DNA of 16,106 bases. It comes from Sphingomonadales bacterium. GTDB lineage: Bacteria; Pseudomonadota; Alphaproteobacteria; Sphingomonadales; Sphingomonadaceae. The translations under genes were made by a program, and so were the position numbers. This document shows positions 1-7,040 of this stretch, piece by piece; the first letter of the stretch is position 1; each line of letters starts with the position of its first letter. The notes beneath the pieces are model-generated. The model was given only the letters and a program-made list of their open reading frames with translations, was not told the origin of the DNA and made no database searches. The DNA is taken from positions 1 to 16,106 of the forward strand of contig JAIYAA010000100.1 in assembly GCA_027489295.1 (NCBI GenBank), read 5' to 3'.

Positions 1-465
1 CGCGTCGCCGGGCAGCCGCTGCCCAATGACCGCACGCCGGACTGGTCCTATGCCTATTCGGTTCCGGCGCAGGCCGCTCGTGTCCTGCGCGTGATCGCCA
101 AGGCCGACACGAGCTACCCCGAGTTCCCCCAGTACCAGCGGCCATGGCTGGAGCCCTACGGCCCGCTGCCGTTCCTCGATGTGGGCGACGCGATCTACTG
201 CAACGTCGCCGACGCCACGCTCGAATACGCCGCCAAGACGGTTGAGGTGGCTCGCATCCCACCCCTCGTTCGCCGTGCCGTCGCCATGGAACTGGCCGCT
301 CGCATCGCCTTCCCGCTCAAGAAGGACCGGGCGATCAAGGGCGACATGCTGCAGCAGGCGGAACTCGCCCTGCAGCGCGCCGTCGCCGAGGACGAGAACC
401 GCAATCCGCAAGCCGTGACCGACTATGTCAGCGAGGCCGAGAAGGCCCGGCTGGGCTACCTCTGA
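1..465 (+). CDS. Tail tubular protein A (T7 gp11-like), 5' end missing
   Basis: The frame is open from base 1 to the TGA at 463-465, giving 154 visible residues, so the true start lies upstream of the window. An internal GTG at 91 is not the start, because typical family sequence precedes it. The segment around residues 15-31 (DWSYAYSVPAQAARVLRV) and the helical remainder, with AMELAARIAFPLKKD and a C-terminal 'ARLGYL', match the style of podophage tail tubular protein A. That protein forms the gatekeeper ring between portal and tail nozzle. T7 gp11 is about 196 aa, so perhaps 40 residues are missing. Its stop overlaps the next start (TGATG, 463-467), which implies translational coupling with the nozzle protein. 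The family call is from sequence character and neighbours, not from a search. Confidence 0.78.
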   Translation, partial: RVAGQPLPNDRTPDWSYAYSVPAQAARVLRVIAKADTSYPEFPQYQRPWLEPYGPLPFLDVGDAIYCNVADATLEYAAKTVEVARIPPLVRRAVAMELAARIAFPLKKDRAIKGDMLQQAELALQRAVAEDENRNPQAVTDYVSEAEKARLGYL

Positions 466-1439
466 TGCCGTTTCCCCAGGTCAACTTTGCGAAGGGCGAG
501 ATCGCGCAGGAGTTGCGCGCCCGCTTCGACGTGCAGGCCTATGGCTCCGCTGTCGCTCGCGCCCGCAACGTCCGGGTCAAGAAATACGGCGGCCTCGAAA
601 AGCGCCCCGGGACGCGGTTCGTCGCGGAGGTCTATGACGACAGCCAGCCGGTCCGTCTGTTCCCGTTCCAGTTCTCGCTGACCCAGACCTACGCGCTCGA
701 GTTCGGCCAGGGCTATATGCGCATCGCCAGCGGCGGCGGCATGGTGCTGAACGAGGAACTGGCAATCACCGGCATGACCAGCGCGAACCCCGTGCAGGTG
801 ACCGCCGCGTATCACGGCTATGTGGCAGGCGATCAGGTCTATTTCTCCGGCCTCGCGGCGCCCTGGGACGTGCTGAATGGCCGGTTCTTCACCGTGCTGG
901 CATCGACGGGCACCAACACCTTCACCATCGACTATAACGGCACGGCGCTCGGCCCGTTCGCCGGCAGCACGGGCGGCACCACGCGCACCTCGGCGCCGGC
1001 TCCCCCGCCCTCGCCTCCCGTCGTCCCGCCGCCTGTCGAGCCGGATCCGGGCCCCAGCACCGGCGGCGGTGGCGGTATGTGCGTGTCGATCGACGCGCTG
1101 ATCCTCATGGCAAACGGCCAGACCAAGCCCGCCGGGGAACTGGTGGCTGGCGACATGGTCCGCACGCAGCACGAGGACAGCATGGTCTGGGGCTCCTATC
1201 GCGTCCTTGCCGTGCAGCAGGTGGTGCGCGACCTGTGGCGCATCGAGCGCGGTGCGAACGAACTCAAGGCCTCCGCCGGTCACCGGGTGTATCTCGACGG
1301 GCGCTGGCAGCGGGTGGAGGAGATCGGGACGCGCGCCGGCACCGGCATCGTTGCGCAGATCGATATCGCCGACGCGAACACCTACGTGTCGAACGGCTTC
1401 CTGTCCCACAACATCAAGATGGAAATGGTGTTCGAATAA
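465..1439 (+). CDS. Tail nozzle protein, N-terminal part, with C-terminal Hint (intein-like) domain
   Basis: 324 aa. Residues 1-174 look like the N-terminal part of the podophage tail nozzle (tail tubular protein B role). They include the NFAKGEIAQELRARFDVQAYGSAVARARNVRVKKYGGLEKRPGTRFV region typical of the family, then a small beta domain ending NTFTIDYNGTALGPFAGSTGGTTR. A Pro-rich then Gly-rich linker follows (about 175-205), then a complete mini Hint domain (206-316) and an 8-residue tail, IKMEMVFE. The stop TAA (1437-1439) overlaps the ATG of the next ORF, which carries the rest of the nozzle protein. The start at 465 is chosen by the TGATG overlap and the family-like N terminus; no strong Shine-Dalgarno is seen. 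The two ORFs may be made separately by coupled re-initiation, or the split may reflect a frameshift. The N-terminal assignment is fairly sure; the fate of the Hint domain is unknown. Confidence 0.8.
   Translation: MPFPQVNFAKGEIAQELRARFDVQAYGSAVARARNVRVKKYGGLEKRPGTRFVAEVYDDSQPVRLFPFQFSLTQTYALEFGQGYMRIASGGGMVLNEELAITGMTSANPVQVTAAYHGYVAGDQVYFSGLAAPWDVLNGRFFTVLASTGTNTFTIDYNGTALGPFAGSTGGTTRTSAPAPPPSPPVVPPPVEPDPGPSTGGGGGMCVSIDALILMANGQTKPAGELVAGDMVRTQHEDSMVWGSYRVLAVQQVVRDLWRIERGANELKASAGHRVYLDGRWQRVEEIGTRAGTGIVAQIDIADANTYVSNGFLSHNIKMEMVFE
1080..1412 (+). other. Hint / bacterial intein-like domain inside the tail nozzle protein
   Basis: This 111-residue module spans residues 206-316 of the 465-1439 ORF. 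Visible intein-family signatures are: N-terminal Cys206 opening CVSIDALILMANGQTKPAGE (block A); a block-B-like ELKASAGHRVYL with His273 in an SxxH setting in place of the usual TxxH; block F/G ANTYVSNGFLSHN with His315 and Asn316 at the end. There is no homing endonuclease. The residue after Asn316 is Ile, not Cys/Ser/Thr, so canonical splicing lacks its +1 nucleophile. This is a hallmark of A-type bacterial intein-like (BIL) domains, which can cleave and sometimes splice by alternative routes. Activity here is not shown by sequence. Confidence 0.85.
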
Positions 1440-3241
1440 TGGGTGTCGCACGCGTCTGCCGGGTCGGAACCCCCTTCAACGGCGTCGAGCTGTCGGAGAT
1501 CGATTACGAGCAGACCGCCGACGTGATGTACCTGGCGCACATCGACCACGCGCCGAACAAGCTCTTGCGCTATGGGCATGACAGCTGGGCGTTCGCGAAC
1601 GTCGCCGTCGGCCCGTCGATCGCCTCCCCGGGCAGCGTGACGGCTACCGCGACAACCCCAAACACCGACGCGGCAAACAGCGGTGCCGCCTATTTCCCCC
1701 AAGCGGCGACCTACGTCGTGACCGCGGTATCCGACGACACGGGGCAGGAAAGCCGGAAGTCGTCCACCGCGACCGCCACGAACGACCTGACGCTGAAGAA
1801 GAACTACAACACCATCAGCTGGGCAGCGGTAACCGGCGCCGACCGCTATTTCGTCTACAAGTCCAACAACACGCAGGACTATGGCTATATCGGGTCGACT
1901 ACCTCCACCAGCTTCGTCGACGACAACATCGGCCCGGAACTGAGCAACGGCCCGCCCGGCGCGCAGAACCCGTTCAACGGCGCGGGCAACTACCCCTCGA
2001 CGGTCGCGCTGTTCGAGCAGCGGCTGATCTACGGACGCACCCGCAACGCGCCGAACATCATCGTCGGCAGCAAGTCCGGCGATTACGAGAACTTCGACAC
2101 GTCGAACCCGCTGAAGGAGTCCGACGCCTTCTCGCTCGGCATCGCGGCAGGCCGGGTCAATGCGGTCAACCAGCTGGCGTCCGTCGCCAGCCTCCTCGCG
2201 CTCACCTCCGACACCATCTTCAAAATCGATGGCGCAACGGACGGCGGCTATATCTCCGCCACCCAGACCCGCGCGCGCCGGCAGATCGGTCGCGGCTCGT
2301 CCAGACTCAACCCGCTGATCATCGACAACGTGGTGTTCTACCGCCCCAGCACGGGGTCGAGCGTGCGGACGATCGGCTACAGCTTCGAGCTCGACGGCTT
2401 CCAGTCGGCCGATATCTCGATCTTCAGCCCGCATTTCTTCCGCGACTTCGACGTCGTGTCGTGGGCCTATTGCCAGGAGCCGGATTCGCTCATCTGGGCG
2501 GTGCGGAGCGACGGCAAGCTGCTGTGCTTCACCTGGGAGCAGGAGCAGCAGGTTTGGGGCTGGACGCTGTGCGAGACCGATGGCGCGGTGGAAAGCGTCT
2601 GCTCGATCGCGGAAGGCGGCGAGGACCGCCTGTACCTGACCGTGCGCCGGACCATCAACGGCGTGTCGAAGCTGTTCATCGAGCGCATGGCTTCGGTGAA
2701 GTGGAGCGACGTCACCCGCACCTGCTTCCTCGACAGCGCCGTGTCCTATTTCCTTGAGGAGCCGGCATCGACCTTCACCGGCCTGTGGCATCTCGAAGGC
2801 GCGACCGTCTGGGCGCTGGCCGACGGCGCAGTCGTCAAGGATCTCGTCGTTTCCGGCGGGACGGTGACGCTGCCCGCCGAGCAGGGCGCATCATCGAACG
2901 TCACCATCGGTCTGCCCTTCACGGCCCTGATCGAGACGCTGCCCCTGATCGTCGGCGGCGGTGCGAACGTCGGCAAGAAGCAGCAGATGGGCGAGGCCGT
3001 CGTCGAACTGATCAACTCCGCCGCGCCGCTCGTCGGCCCAAGCGAGAGCAAGCTGTACGCGGTCAAGTCCCGCAGCGCGGAGGCCTGGGGCGATCCCGAC
3101 GACCTGCTGAACGGGAAATACAGTTTCTCCAACGAGAGCCACGTCTCCGAGCAGATCAGCCTCGTGATCAAGCAGGACCTGCCCCTGCCGCTGTACGTCG
3201 CCGCGGCATACCTGGAGGCGCATGTCGGCCCGTCGAGTTGA
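1439..3241 (+). CDS. Tail nozzle protein, C-terminal part (tail tubular protein B role)
   Basis: 600 aa from the ATG at 1439. An upstream extension of this frame back to 1079 only shadows the Hint domain. The start MGVARVCRVGTPFNGVELSEIDYEQTADVMYLAHIDHAPNKLLRYGHDSW continues the nozzle family sequence where the previous ORF's beta domain stops; family members typically read '..ARVYEIATPY..QSADVLYIVH..PPRKL' without a break. Residues about 58-172 hold a fibronectin-III-like insert (YVVTAVSDDTGQES ... YFVYKSNN). The rest is beta-rich with repeated tryptophan-containing strands (DSLIWAVRSDG, EQQVWGWTLCETDG), as expected of the beta-propeller nozzle. The start overlaps the upstream stop (TAATG) with only a weak purine stretch before it, so translation probably depends on the upstream ORF. 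Its end overlaps the next gene by 20 bases. Role: distal tail tube through which DNA and ejection proteins exit. Confidence 0.82.
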   Translation: MGVARVCRVGTPFNGVELSEIDYEQTADVMYLAHIDHAPNKLLRYGHDSWAFANVAVGPSIASPGSVTATATTPNTDAANSGAAYFPQAATYVVTAVSDDTGQESRKSSTATATNDLTLKKNYNTISWAAVTGADRYFVYKSNNTQDYGYIGSTTSTSFVDDNIGPELSNGPPGAQNPFNGAGNYPSTVALFEQRLIYGRTRNAPNIIVGSKSGDYENFDTSNPLKESDAFSLGIAAGRVNAVNQLASVASLLALTSDTIFKIDGATDGGYISATQTRARRQIGRGSSRLNPLIIDNVVFYRPSTGSSVRTIGYSFELDGFQSADISIFSPHFFRDFDVVSWAYCQEPDSLIWAVRSDGKLLCFTWEQEQQVWGWTLCETDGAVESVCSIAEGGEDRLYLTVRRTINGVSKLFIERMASVKWSDVTRTCFLDSAVSYFLEEPASTFTGLWHLEGATVWALADGAVVKDLVVSGGTVTLPAEQGASSNVTIGLPFTALIETLPLIVGGGANVGKKQQMGEAVVELINSAAPLVGPSESKLYAVKSRSAEAWGDPDDLLNGKYSFSNESHVSEQISLVIKQDLPLPLYVAAAYLEAHVGPSS

Positions 3242-3683
3242 GATCGTCGGCGCCAGTCCGGCGCATGTCGGCCGCATCGCAAACGCAATGCGCGCTATGG
3301 ACCGGCTCGAGTGCGAGGCTCTGGGGTGCACGCCCAAGCAGGCGTTGCGCCGCGGATTGACCGATGGCGACTGGGCATGGACCGCGCTGGTCGACGGCAA
3401 GCCGCACGCGATGTTCGGCGTCGTCACCCTGTCCGCGATCGAGGGCATGGGGCGCCCTTGGTTCCTCGGCACCGACGAGGTCTATCGGCATGGTCGCGAG
3501 ATGCTGGCGCTCGGGCCGCGCGTCGTCGCTGCCATGCTCGATTCAAGGCGCGACCTGCGCAACCTAGTGTCCGCCGGCAATGGTCGGGCGATCCGGCTGC
3601 TGGAGCGCTGGGGCTTCAAGGTCGAGGTGGAAGAGCAGATGGTCGGCGGTACCCCGTTCCGCGAATTCTGGATGACGCGCTGA
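3222..3683 (+). CDS. T7 gp13-like (DUF2833-type) protein with GNAT fold
   Basis: 153 aa. The pattern VEIVGASPAHVGRIANAMRAMDRLECEALGCTPKQALRRGL, then WTALVDGKPHAMFGVV, and a C-terminal NGRAIRLLERWGFKVEVEEQ resembles the degenerate acetyltransferase (GNAT) fold of the phage gp13/DUF2833 family. The typical position, between tail nozzle and ejection protein genes, agrees. T7 gp13 is needed for virion assembly but no acetyl-transfer reaction is established, so enzymatic activity should not be assumed. The start ATG 3222 lies inside the nozzle gene and has GGAGG at 3214-3218 just upstream. The stop overlaps the next start (TGATG, 3681-3685). One copy of the repeated motif (3536-3550) lies inside the coding sequence. 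Confidence 0.68.
   Translation: MSARRVEIVGASPAHVGRIANAMRAMDRLECEALGCTPKQALRRGLTDGDWAWTALVDGKPHAMFGVVTLSAIEGMGRPWFLGTDEVYRHGREMLALGPRVVAAMLDSRRDLRNLVSAGNGRAIRLLERWGFKVEVEEQMVGGTPFREFWMTR
3536..3550. repeat. GANTC-containing motif, copy 1 (inside gp13-like gene)
   Basis: GCTCGATTCAAGGCG, identical over 15 bases to 12176-12190. Unlike the other copies it is within a coding sequence, encoding the LDSRR part of MLDSRRDL, 133 bases upstream of the gp14-like start. It could be a phage promoter on the plus strand, as T7 places promoters inside late genes, or a chance coding match. Confidence 0.5.
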
Positions 3684-4186
3684 TGTGCAACCCCGGCGCC
3701 CTTCTCATCGCGGCGACGGCCACGCAGGCGGTCGGTACTGGCGTTTCCGCGCTGCAGGCGGCATCGATGTCGCGCTATCAGGCCCGCGTCGCCGATCGCA
3801 ATGCCCAGCTGGAGAACGAGGCGGCCCGCAACGCGCAGGAGGTCGGCCAGCGCCAGGCGCAGCGGCAGTACCGGCAGATCTCGCAAGTGCAGGGTGCGCA
3901 ACAGGCGGCGTTCGGTGCGAACGGCGTCGACCAGGGCGTCGGCTCTGCGCTCCAGGTGCAGCGCGATACCGCGGCGATGGGCGCGGAGGACATCCAGTCC
4001 ATCTACGACCAGACCTACCAGAACGCCCGAGGCTTCGAGATCAACGCGGCGAACTATCGGGCCCGGGCCAGCGCGTCACGGCGCGAGGCAAGCGCTGCGC
4101 TGGTGAAGGGCGCCTTCGATATCGGGTCGACGGTGTTGGGCGGCGCGAAGCAGTATCAGAAGTACCGCGCCGGCCAGATGGGCTAG
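3683..4186 (+). CDS. Internal virion protein B (T7 gp14-like ejection protein)
   Basis: 167 aa from ATG 3683, which overlaps the previous stop; upstream extensions of this frame are shadow. The N terminus MCNPGALLIAATATQAVGTGVSALQAAS is a short hydrophobic stretch after 'MCNP', a common opening of gp14-like proteins. The rest is Ala/Gln/Arg-rich and helical (YQARVADRNAQLENEAARNAQEVGQRQAQRQYRQIS), with SIYDQTYQNARGFEINAANYRARASASRREA near the C terminus. T7 gp14 (196 aa) is ejected first and is thought to form the outer-membrane channel; the same role is inferred here. The stop TAG (4184-4186) sits inside a CTAG that also supplies the stop of the antisense lipoprotein gene, so the two genes converge with no terminator space. 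Confidence 0.75.
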   Translation: MCNPGALLIAATATQAVGTGVSALQAASMSRYQARVADRNAQLENEAARNAQEVGQRQAQRQYRQISQVQGAQQAAFGANGVDQGVGSALQVQRDTAAMGAEDIQSIYDQTYQNARGFEINAANYRARASASRREASAALVKGAFDIGSTVLGGAKQYQKYRAGQMG

Positions 4187-4437
4187 CGAGCCTCCAGCAG
4201 CCGGCGGTTCCGCTCCTCGCGCTCCAGCCGCTGCACCCGATCTTCCAGGGATGGCTCGCTTGCGATCGGTTGTGCGGCATTGCCCAGCGCGCGCCAATCG
4301 CGTTTCATCTGCTCGTTCCACGCCGCGTCGACGCTCGCCTCGTTGCGATAGATCGCGGCACCTGTCGCCGGCTGCTGCTCGTTGGGCAGAGCGGACGAAC
4401 AGCCCGCCAACGCGAACATAAGAACCAAGAAACGCAT
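4183..4437 (-). CDS. Small antisense lipoprotein (moron-like)
   Basis: 84 aa, read from ATG at 4437-4435 on the minus strand. It begins MRFLVLMFALAGCSSALP: a short signal peptide with lipobox LAGC, lipidated Cys at residue 13, and Ser-Ser after it (compatible with outer-membrane sorting). The mature part is charged and helical, ending SLEDRVQRLEREERNRRLLEAR, a possible short coiled coil. A GTG six codons upstream (MATSAA-) is possible but would push the signal peptide inward. It is the only minus-strand gene among the ejection proteins, so it probably has its own promoter. Phage lipoproteins in such positions often block superinfection or modify the envelope; an o-spanin role is less likely, since the lysis module is 10 kb away. 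No clear Shine-Dalgarno is seen. No specific family recognised. Confidence 0.72.
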   Translation of the reverse strand: MRFLVLMFALAGCSSALPNEQQPATGAAIYRNEASVDAAWNEQMKRDWRALGNAAQPIASEPSLEDRVQRLEREERNRRLLEAR

Positions 4438-4445
4438 GGCGGCGG

Positions 4446-4474
4446 AGGTTGCCACCGCTGGCCGCTCGATTCAA
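4446..4474 (-). promoter_or_regulatory. Possible minus-strand promoter for the lipoprotein gene
   Basis: On the minus strand TTGAAT (4474-4469) is followed after 17 nt by CAACCT (4451-4446), a poor -10 match. Start of transcription would fall at or beside the ATG at 4437, implying a leaderless or nearly leaderless message, consistent with the missing Shine-Dalgarno. The -10 is weak; the main support is the same arrangement upstream of the gene ending at 12151. Confidence 0.25.
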
Positions 4475-4479
4475 GGAGC
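4462..4479. repeat. GANTC-containing pseudo-palindromic motif, copy 2
   Basis: CCGCTCGATTCAAGG (4462-4476), identical over 15 bases to 12174-12188 and over 13 bases to 3536-3548. The core CTCGATTCAAG is a near-palindrome (CTYGA-N-TCRAG), and here the flanks also form GCTC/GAGC (4464-4467 with 4476-4479). It lies between the antisense lipoprotein start (25 nt away on the minus strand) and the gp15-like gene start (30 nt away on the plus strand). Possible roles: operator, promoter element (TTGAAT on the minus strand resembles a -35 box), phage promoter on the plus strand, or CcrM-sensitive site. Confidence 0.7.
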
Positions 4480-4505
4480 ACCCGCCGCACCGTATCCCCT
4501 CTGCC

Positions 4506-7040
4506 ATGCCGCGCGTACCCACATACGACCAGAACGTCGTGCCGCTGGCGCGCACCACCGACGCTCGCTTTGCCGCCGCAGCGGGCGCGGACGCAGCCGC
4601 CGGGCTCGGTGCGGGTCTGCAGCGCCTTGGTGGCGCCATGGGCGAGGCCGCCCAGGTGCAGGACGAGATCGACTTCCAGTTCGACGACACGATGCGCAAG
4701 AAGCTGGCGCTGGAGTGGCAGACCGGCGCGCGCGATCTCGTGCAGGGCTTCAAGGCGATGCAGGGTGCGAACGCCATCTCGGCGCGTCCCGACACCGAGG
4801 CCAAGCTTGCAGATCTTCGCAAGAGCATCACGGAGCGCGCGACCACGCCTCGCATGCGCAAGATGCTGGAGGACACGATTGCCGGGCCCGACAGCGCCTA
4901 TAAGGGGGACATCGGCGGACACGCCCTCGAACAGCTGAAGATCGAGACCGCGCAGGTCAACGCCGCGCGCGTCACCGATGCCGCGAACAACGCTGCGGAG
5001 AACTGGCAGAAGCCCGACGTCCGCGCCGGCTACATCCAGGCGGGCCTATCCGCGATCGACGAGCACGGGAAAGACCAGGGCTGGGCGCCGGATGTCACCG
5101 CGGTCGAGAAGCGCAAGTTCACCAGCGGGGTGCATTCCACCATCGTCGACCAGCTGCTGCTCAACGACAAGGTGGAGGAAGCCGACGCCTATGCCCGCGA
5201 GCATGACGGCGAGCTGACGTTCGACGATCGCCGCCGCATCGCCGCCAGCCTCAAGGGCCCGTTGGAACTGCGCGAGTCGGCGGGTGACTTCCAGCGCGCC
5301 GTCGGGTTCGTGCCGCCGACTGGTGATGTCAGCCAGCCGGCCAATGCGGGCAAGGAAGCCAAGGGACGACCGGGCCCGGTACCGAACGGCGTCCAGGTCA
5401 CGCAGGCGCTTTATCCGCAAGCGCGCGTCACCTCCGGATACCGCGCGCCCGACGATCCGCTATCGAAGGCCAACCCGAAGTCGTGGCACACCAATTCCCA
5501 CGCAGCGGTCGACGTCGCGCCGATCAAGGGCATGTCCTTCGACGAGTATCTGCAGGGCTACCGGGACGCCGGCTACCAGATCATCGAGGCGAAGAACGAG
5601 GTTGGTGACGGCCGCAGCGCACACGCAACGGGCGATCACTGGCACGTCGTTCTCGGCGGCTCGGGCAATCTCGCCACCGGCGCGCAGCAGCGCCCCCGCG
5701 AGTGGGACCTGAACAAGGTCTATGGGCAGATCGACGGGCTTGCCGACAAGGAAGGCTGGGGCCTGGAGCGCCGCGAACGGGCCAAGGCATGGGCGGACAA
5801 GCAGGTATCGCGCGATGAACGGCTGAAGGCTCGCGACGAGCAGGATGCCCGCGACAAGGCGTTTGGCGTGCTGAACCGGCTGGGCCCGGATGGCTTCACC
5901 AGCATCAACCAGATCCCTGCCAGCATCCGCGAGCGCCTATCGCCGGAAGTTCAGTTCTCGCTCCGGGAATCGGCTGACCGCAACGCCAAGGAGCAGCAGC
6001 AGCGCGCGGCCGCGCTCAATTTCTACAACACGCTGGCGTCGTCGGGATCGCAGTTTAACCCCTACGACGACAACCAGAAGAAGGCCGTGGAGGCCGCGGT
6101 GCGCGCCAAGGGCGGCGGGGCCGATGCCGCGTTCGCCGTGTGGCAGCAGACCGGCATCCTCGCCGAGAGCGGCTCGACCTATCTTCGCGGCGGCCTCGTC
6201 TCCACGGACGCCCGGCAGGTGCGCCAGGCGGCCAACATCGCCGGCAACATGCTCCGGAAGAACCCGAACGCCTTCGCCGGTGTGCCCGGCGGCGATGACA
6301 TCGAGCGAGCCGCCCTCGCCTTCAACCATTATGTCTACGACCTCGGCATGGCGCCCGACCAGGCGTCGGCGCGCGTGGCGAAGGAGAACACGCCGGAGTT
6401 CAAGAGCAAGGCGAAGCTGACCGACGCCGATGTGAAAGCCTTCCGCGACCAGATCCGCAACAACGGCGTCGATGCCGCCCGCGCGATCGGTGGCGACTTC
6501 CGCACACCCCAGGCCAAGGCCGAGGCCAACCAGACCCTCGCCGACCTGACGCTCGACAATGTGCAGCAGGGCTACGACCTCCCGACCGCGCAGTCGATGG
6601 CGGCAGCGCAGATGAAGCGCATGTATGCCAAGGGCTACCACGGCAACTTCGAGAAGTACGCGCCGGAGATGGCCTATCCCGCGATCAACGGCGGGCACGG
6701 CTATGTCTACGGCGACGCCCGCGCGACCGTGAAGGCGGAGACGGGCATCGATTCGCCGTTCATCGAGCTCAAGCCGATCCCCGGCGTGACGGACGACGAC
6801 ATCCGCAACGGTCGACCGGCGCGCTATTCGATCCTGTTCCAGCGAAAGTCCAACGGGCAAACCGTGATCGACACGCTGCCGGGGCAGTTCGCAGTCGACA
6901 TGGGCAAGGCGACCGCCGCGGCGACGGCTGCCCGCAAGAAGCAGTTCGACGCCACTCGCGCGTCCGGCCAGGCGCAGGCCCGGCAAGAGCTGGACCGCAT
7001 CAATCGAGAGAGCCGCTACGGCGGAGTGAGGGGCGGGTAA
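4506..7040 (+). CDS. Ejection protein, gp15-like position, with M15-type zinc peptidase domain
   Basis: 844 aa from ATG 4506 (MPRVPTYDQNVVPL). The frame extends upstream to a TTG at 4449, but the added residues (PPLAARFKEHPPHRIPSA) look non-coding. Residues 1-270 are helical. Residues about 295-385 match the M15/D-Ala-D-Ala carboxypeptidase-like fold: TSGYRAP (309-315), WHTNSHAAVDV with His332 and Asp336 as likely zinc ligands, and HWH with His378/His380. The remainder is a long helical region (DKQVSRDERLKARDEQDARDKA..) typical of podophage ejection proteins. T7 gp15 is 747 aa and lacks a peptidase; here the enzyme probably opens peptidoglycan cross-links during DNA entry. It is followed directly by the gp16-like gene (TAA 7038-7040, ATG 7041). 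No clear ribosome binding site at 4506. The peptidase call is firm; the gp15 equivalence rests on position and size. Confidence 0.78.
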   Translation: MPRVPTYDQNVVPLARTTDARFAAAAGADAAAGLGAGLQRLGGAMGEAAQVQDEIDFQFDDTMRKKLALEWQTGARDLVQGFKAMQGANAISARPDTEAKLADLRKSITERATTPRMRKMLEDTIAGPDSAYKGDIGGHALEQLKIETAQVNAARVTDAANNAAENWQKPDVRAGYIQAGLSAIDEHGKDQGWAPDVTAVEKRKFTSGVHSTIVDQLLLNDKVEEADAYAREHDGELTFDDRRRIAASLKGPLELRESAGDFQRAVGFVPPTGDVSQPANAGKEAKGRPGPVPNGVQVTQALYPQARVTSGYRAPDDPLSKANPKSWHTNSHAAVDVAPIKGMSFDEYLQGYRDAGYQIIEAKNEVGDGRSAHATGDHWHVVLGGSGNLATGAQQRPREWDLNKVYGQIDGLADKEGWGLERRERAKAWADKQVSRDERLKARDEQDARDKAFGVLNRLGPDGFTSINQIPASIRERLSPEVQFSLRESADRNAKEQQQRAAALNFYNTLASSGSQFNPYDDNQKKAVEAAVRAKGGGADAAFAVWQQTGILAESGSTYLRGGLVSTDARQVRQAANIAGNMLRKNPNAFAGVPGGDDIERAALAFNHYVYDLGMAPDQASARVAKENTPEFKSKAKLTDADVKAFRDQIRNNGVDAARAIGGDFRTPQAKAEANQTLADLTLDNVQQGYDLPTAQSMAAAQMKRMYAKGYHGNFEKYAPEMAYPAINGGHGYVYGDARATVKAETGIDSPFIELKPIPGVTDDDIRNGRPARYSILFQRKSNGQTVIDTLPGQFAVDMGKATAAATAARKKQFDATRASGQAQARQELDRINRESRYGGVRGG

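Noticed and set aside
1425..1445. Programmed -1 frameshift joining the two nozzle ORFs
   Set aside because: A -1 shift would join the frames, but no X-XXY-YYZ slippery heptamer is visible before the TAA; coupled re-initiation at TAATG is simpler. Kept open as a test, not claimed.
456..1451. Long minus-strand ORF opposite the nozzle/Hint gene (331 codons)
   Set aside because: Its His/Arg/Asp-rich translation is the antisense shadow of a GC-rich coding frame. It has no recognisable domain and the plus-strand gene is clear.
1382..2791. 469-codon minus-strand ORF opposite the nozzle gene
   Set aside because: Antisense shadow with Arg/Asp/Val-rich sequence and no domain signature.
4449..4505. 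TTG-initiated N-terminal extension of the gp15-like protein
   Set aside because: It would run through the repeated motif and antisense promoter region, the purine stretch touches the TTG with no spacing, and the family-like N terminus starts at ATG 4506.
3685..4938. Plus-strand 417-codon ORF overlapping gp14-like, lipoprotein and gp15-like genes
   Set aside because: Arg/Pro-rich frame shadow crossing three better-supported genes.
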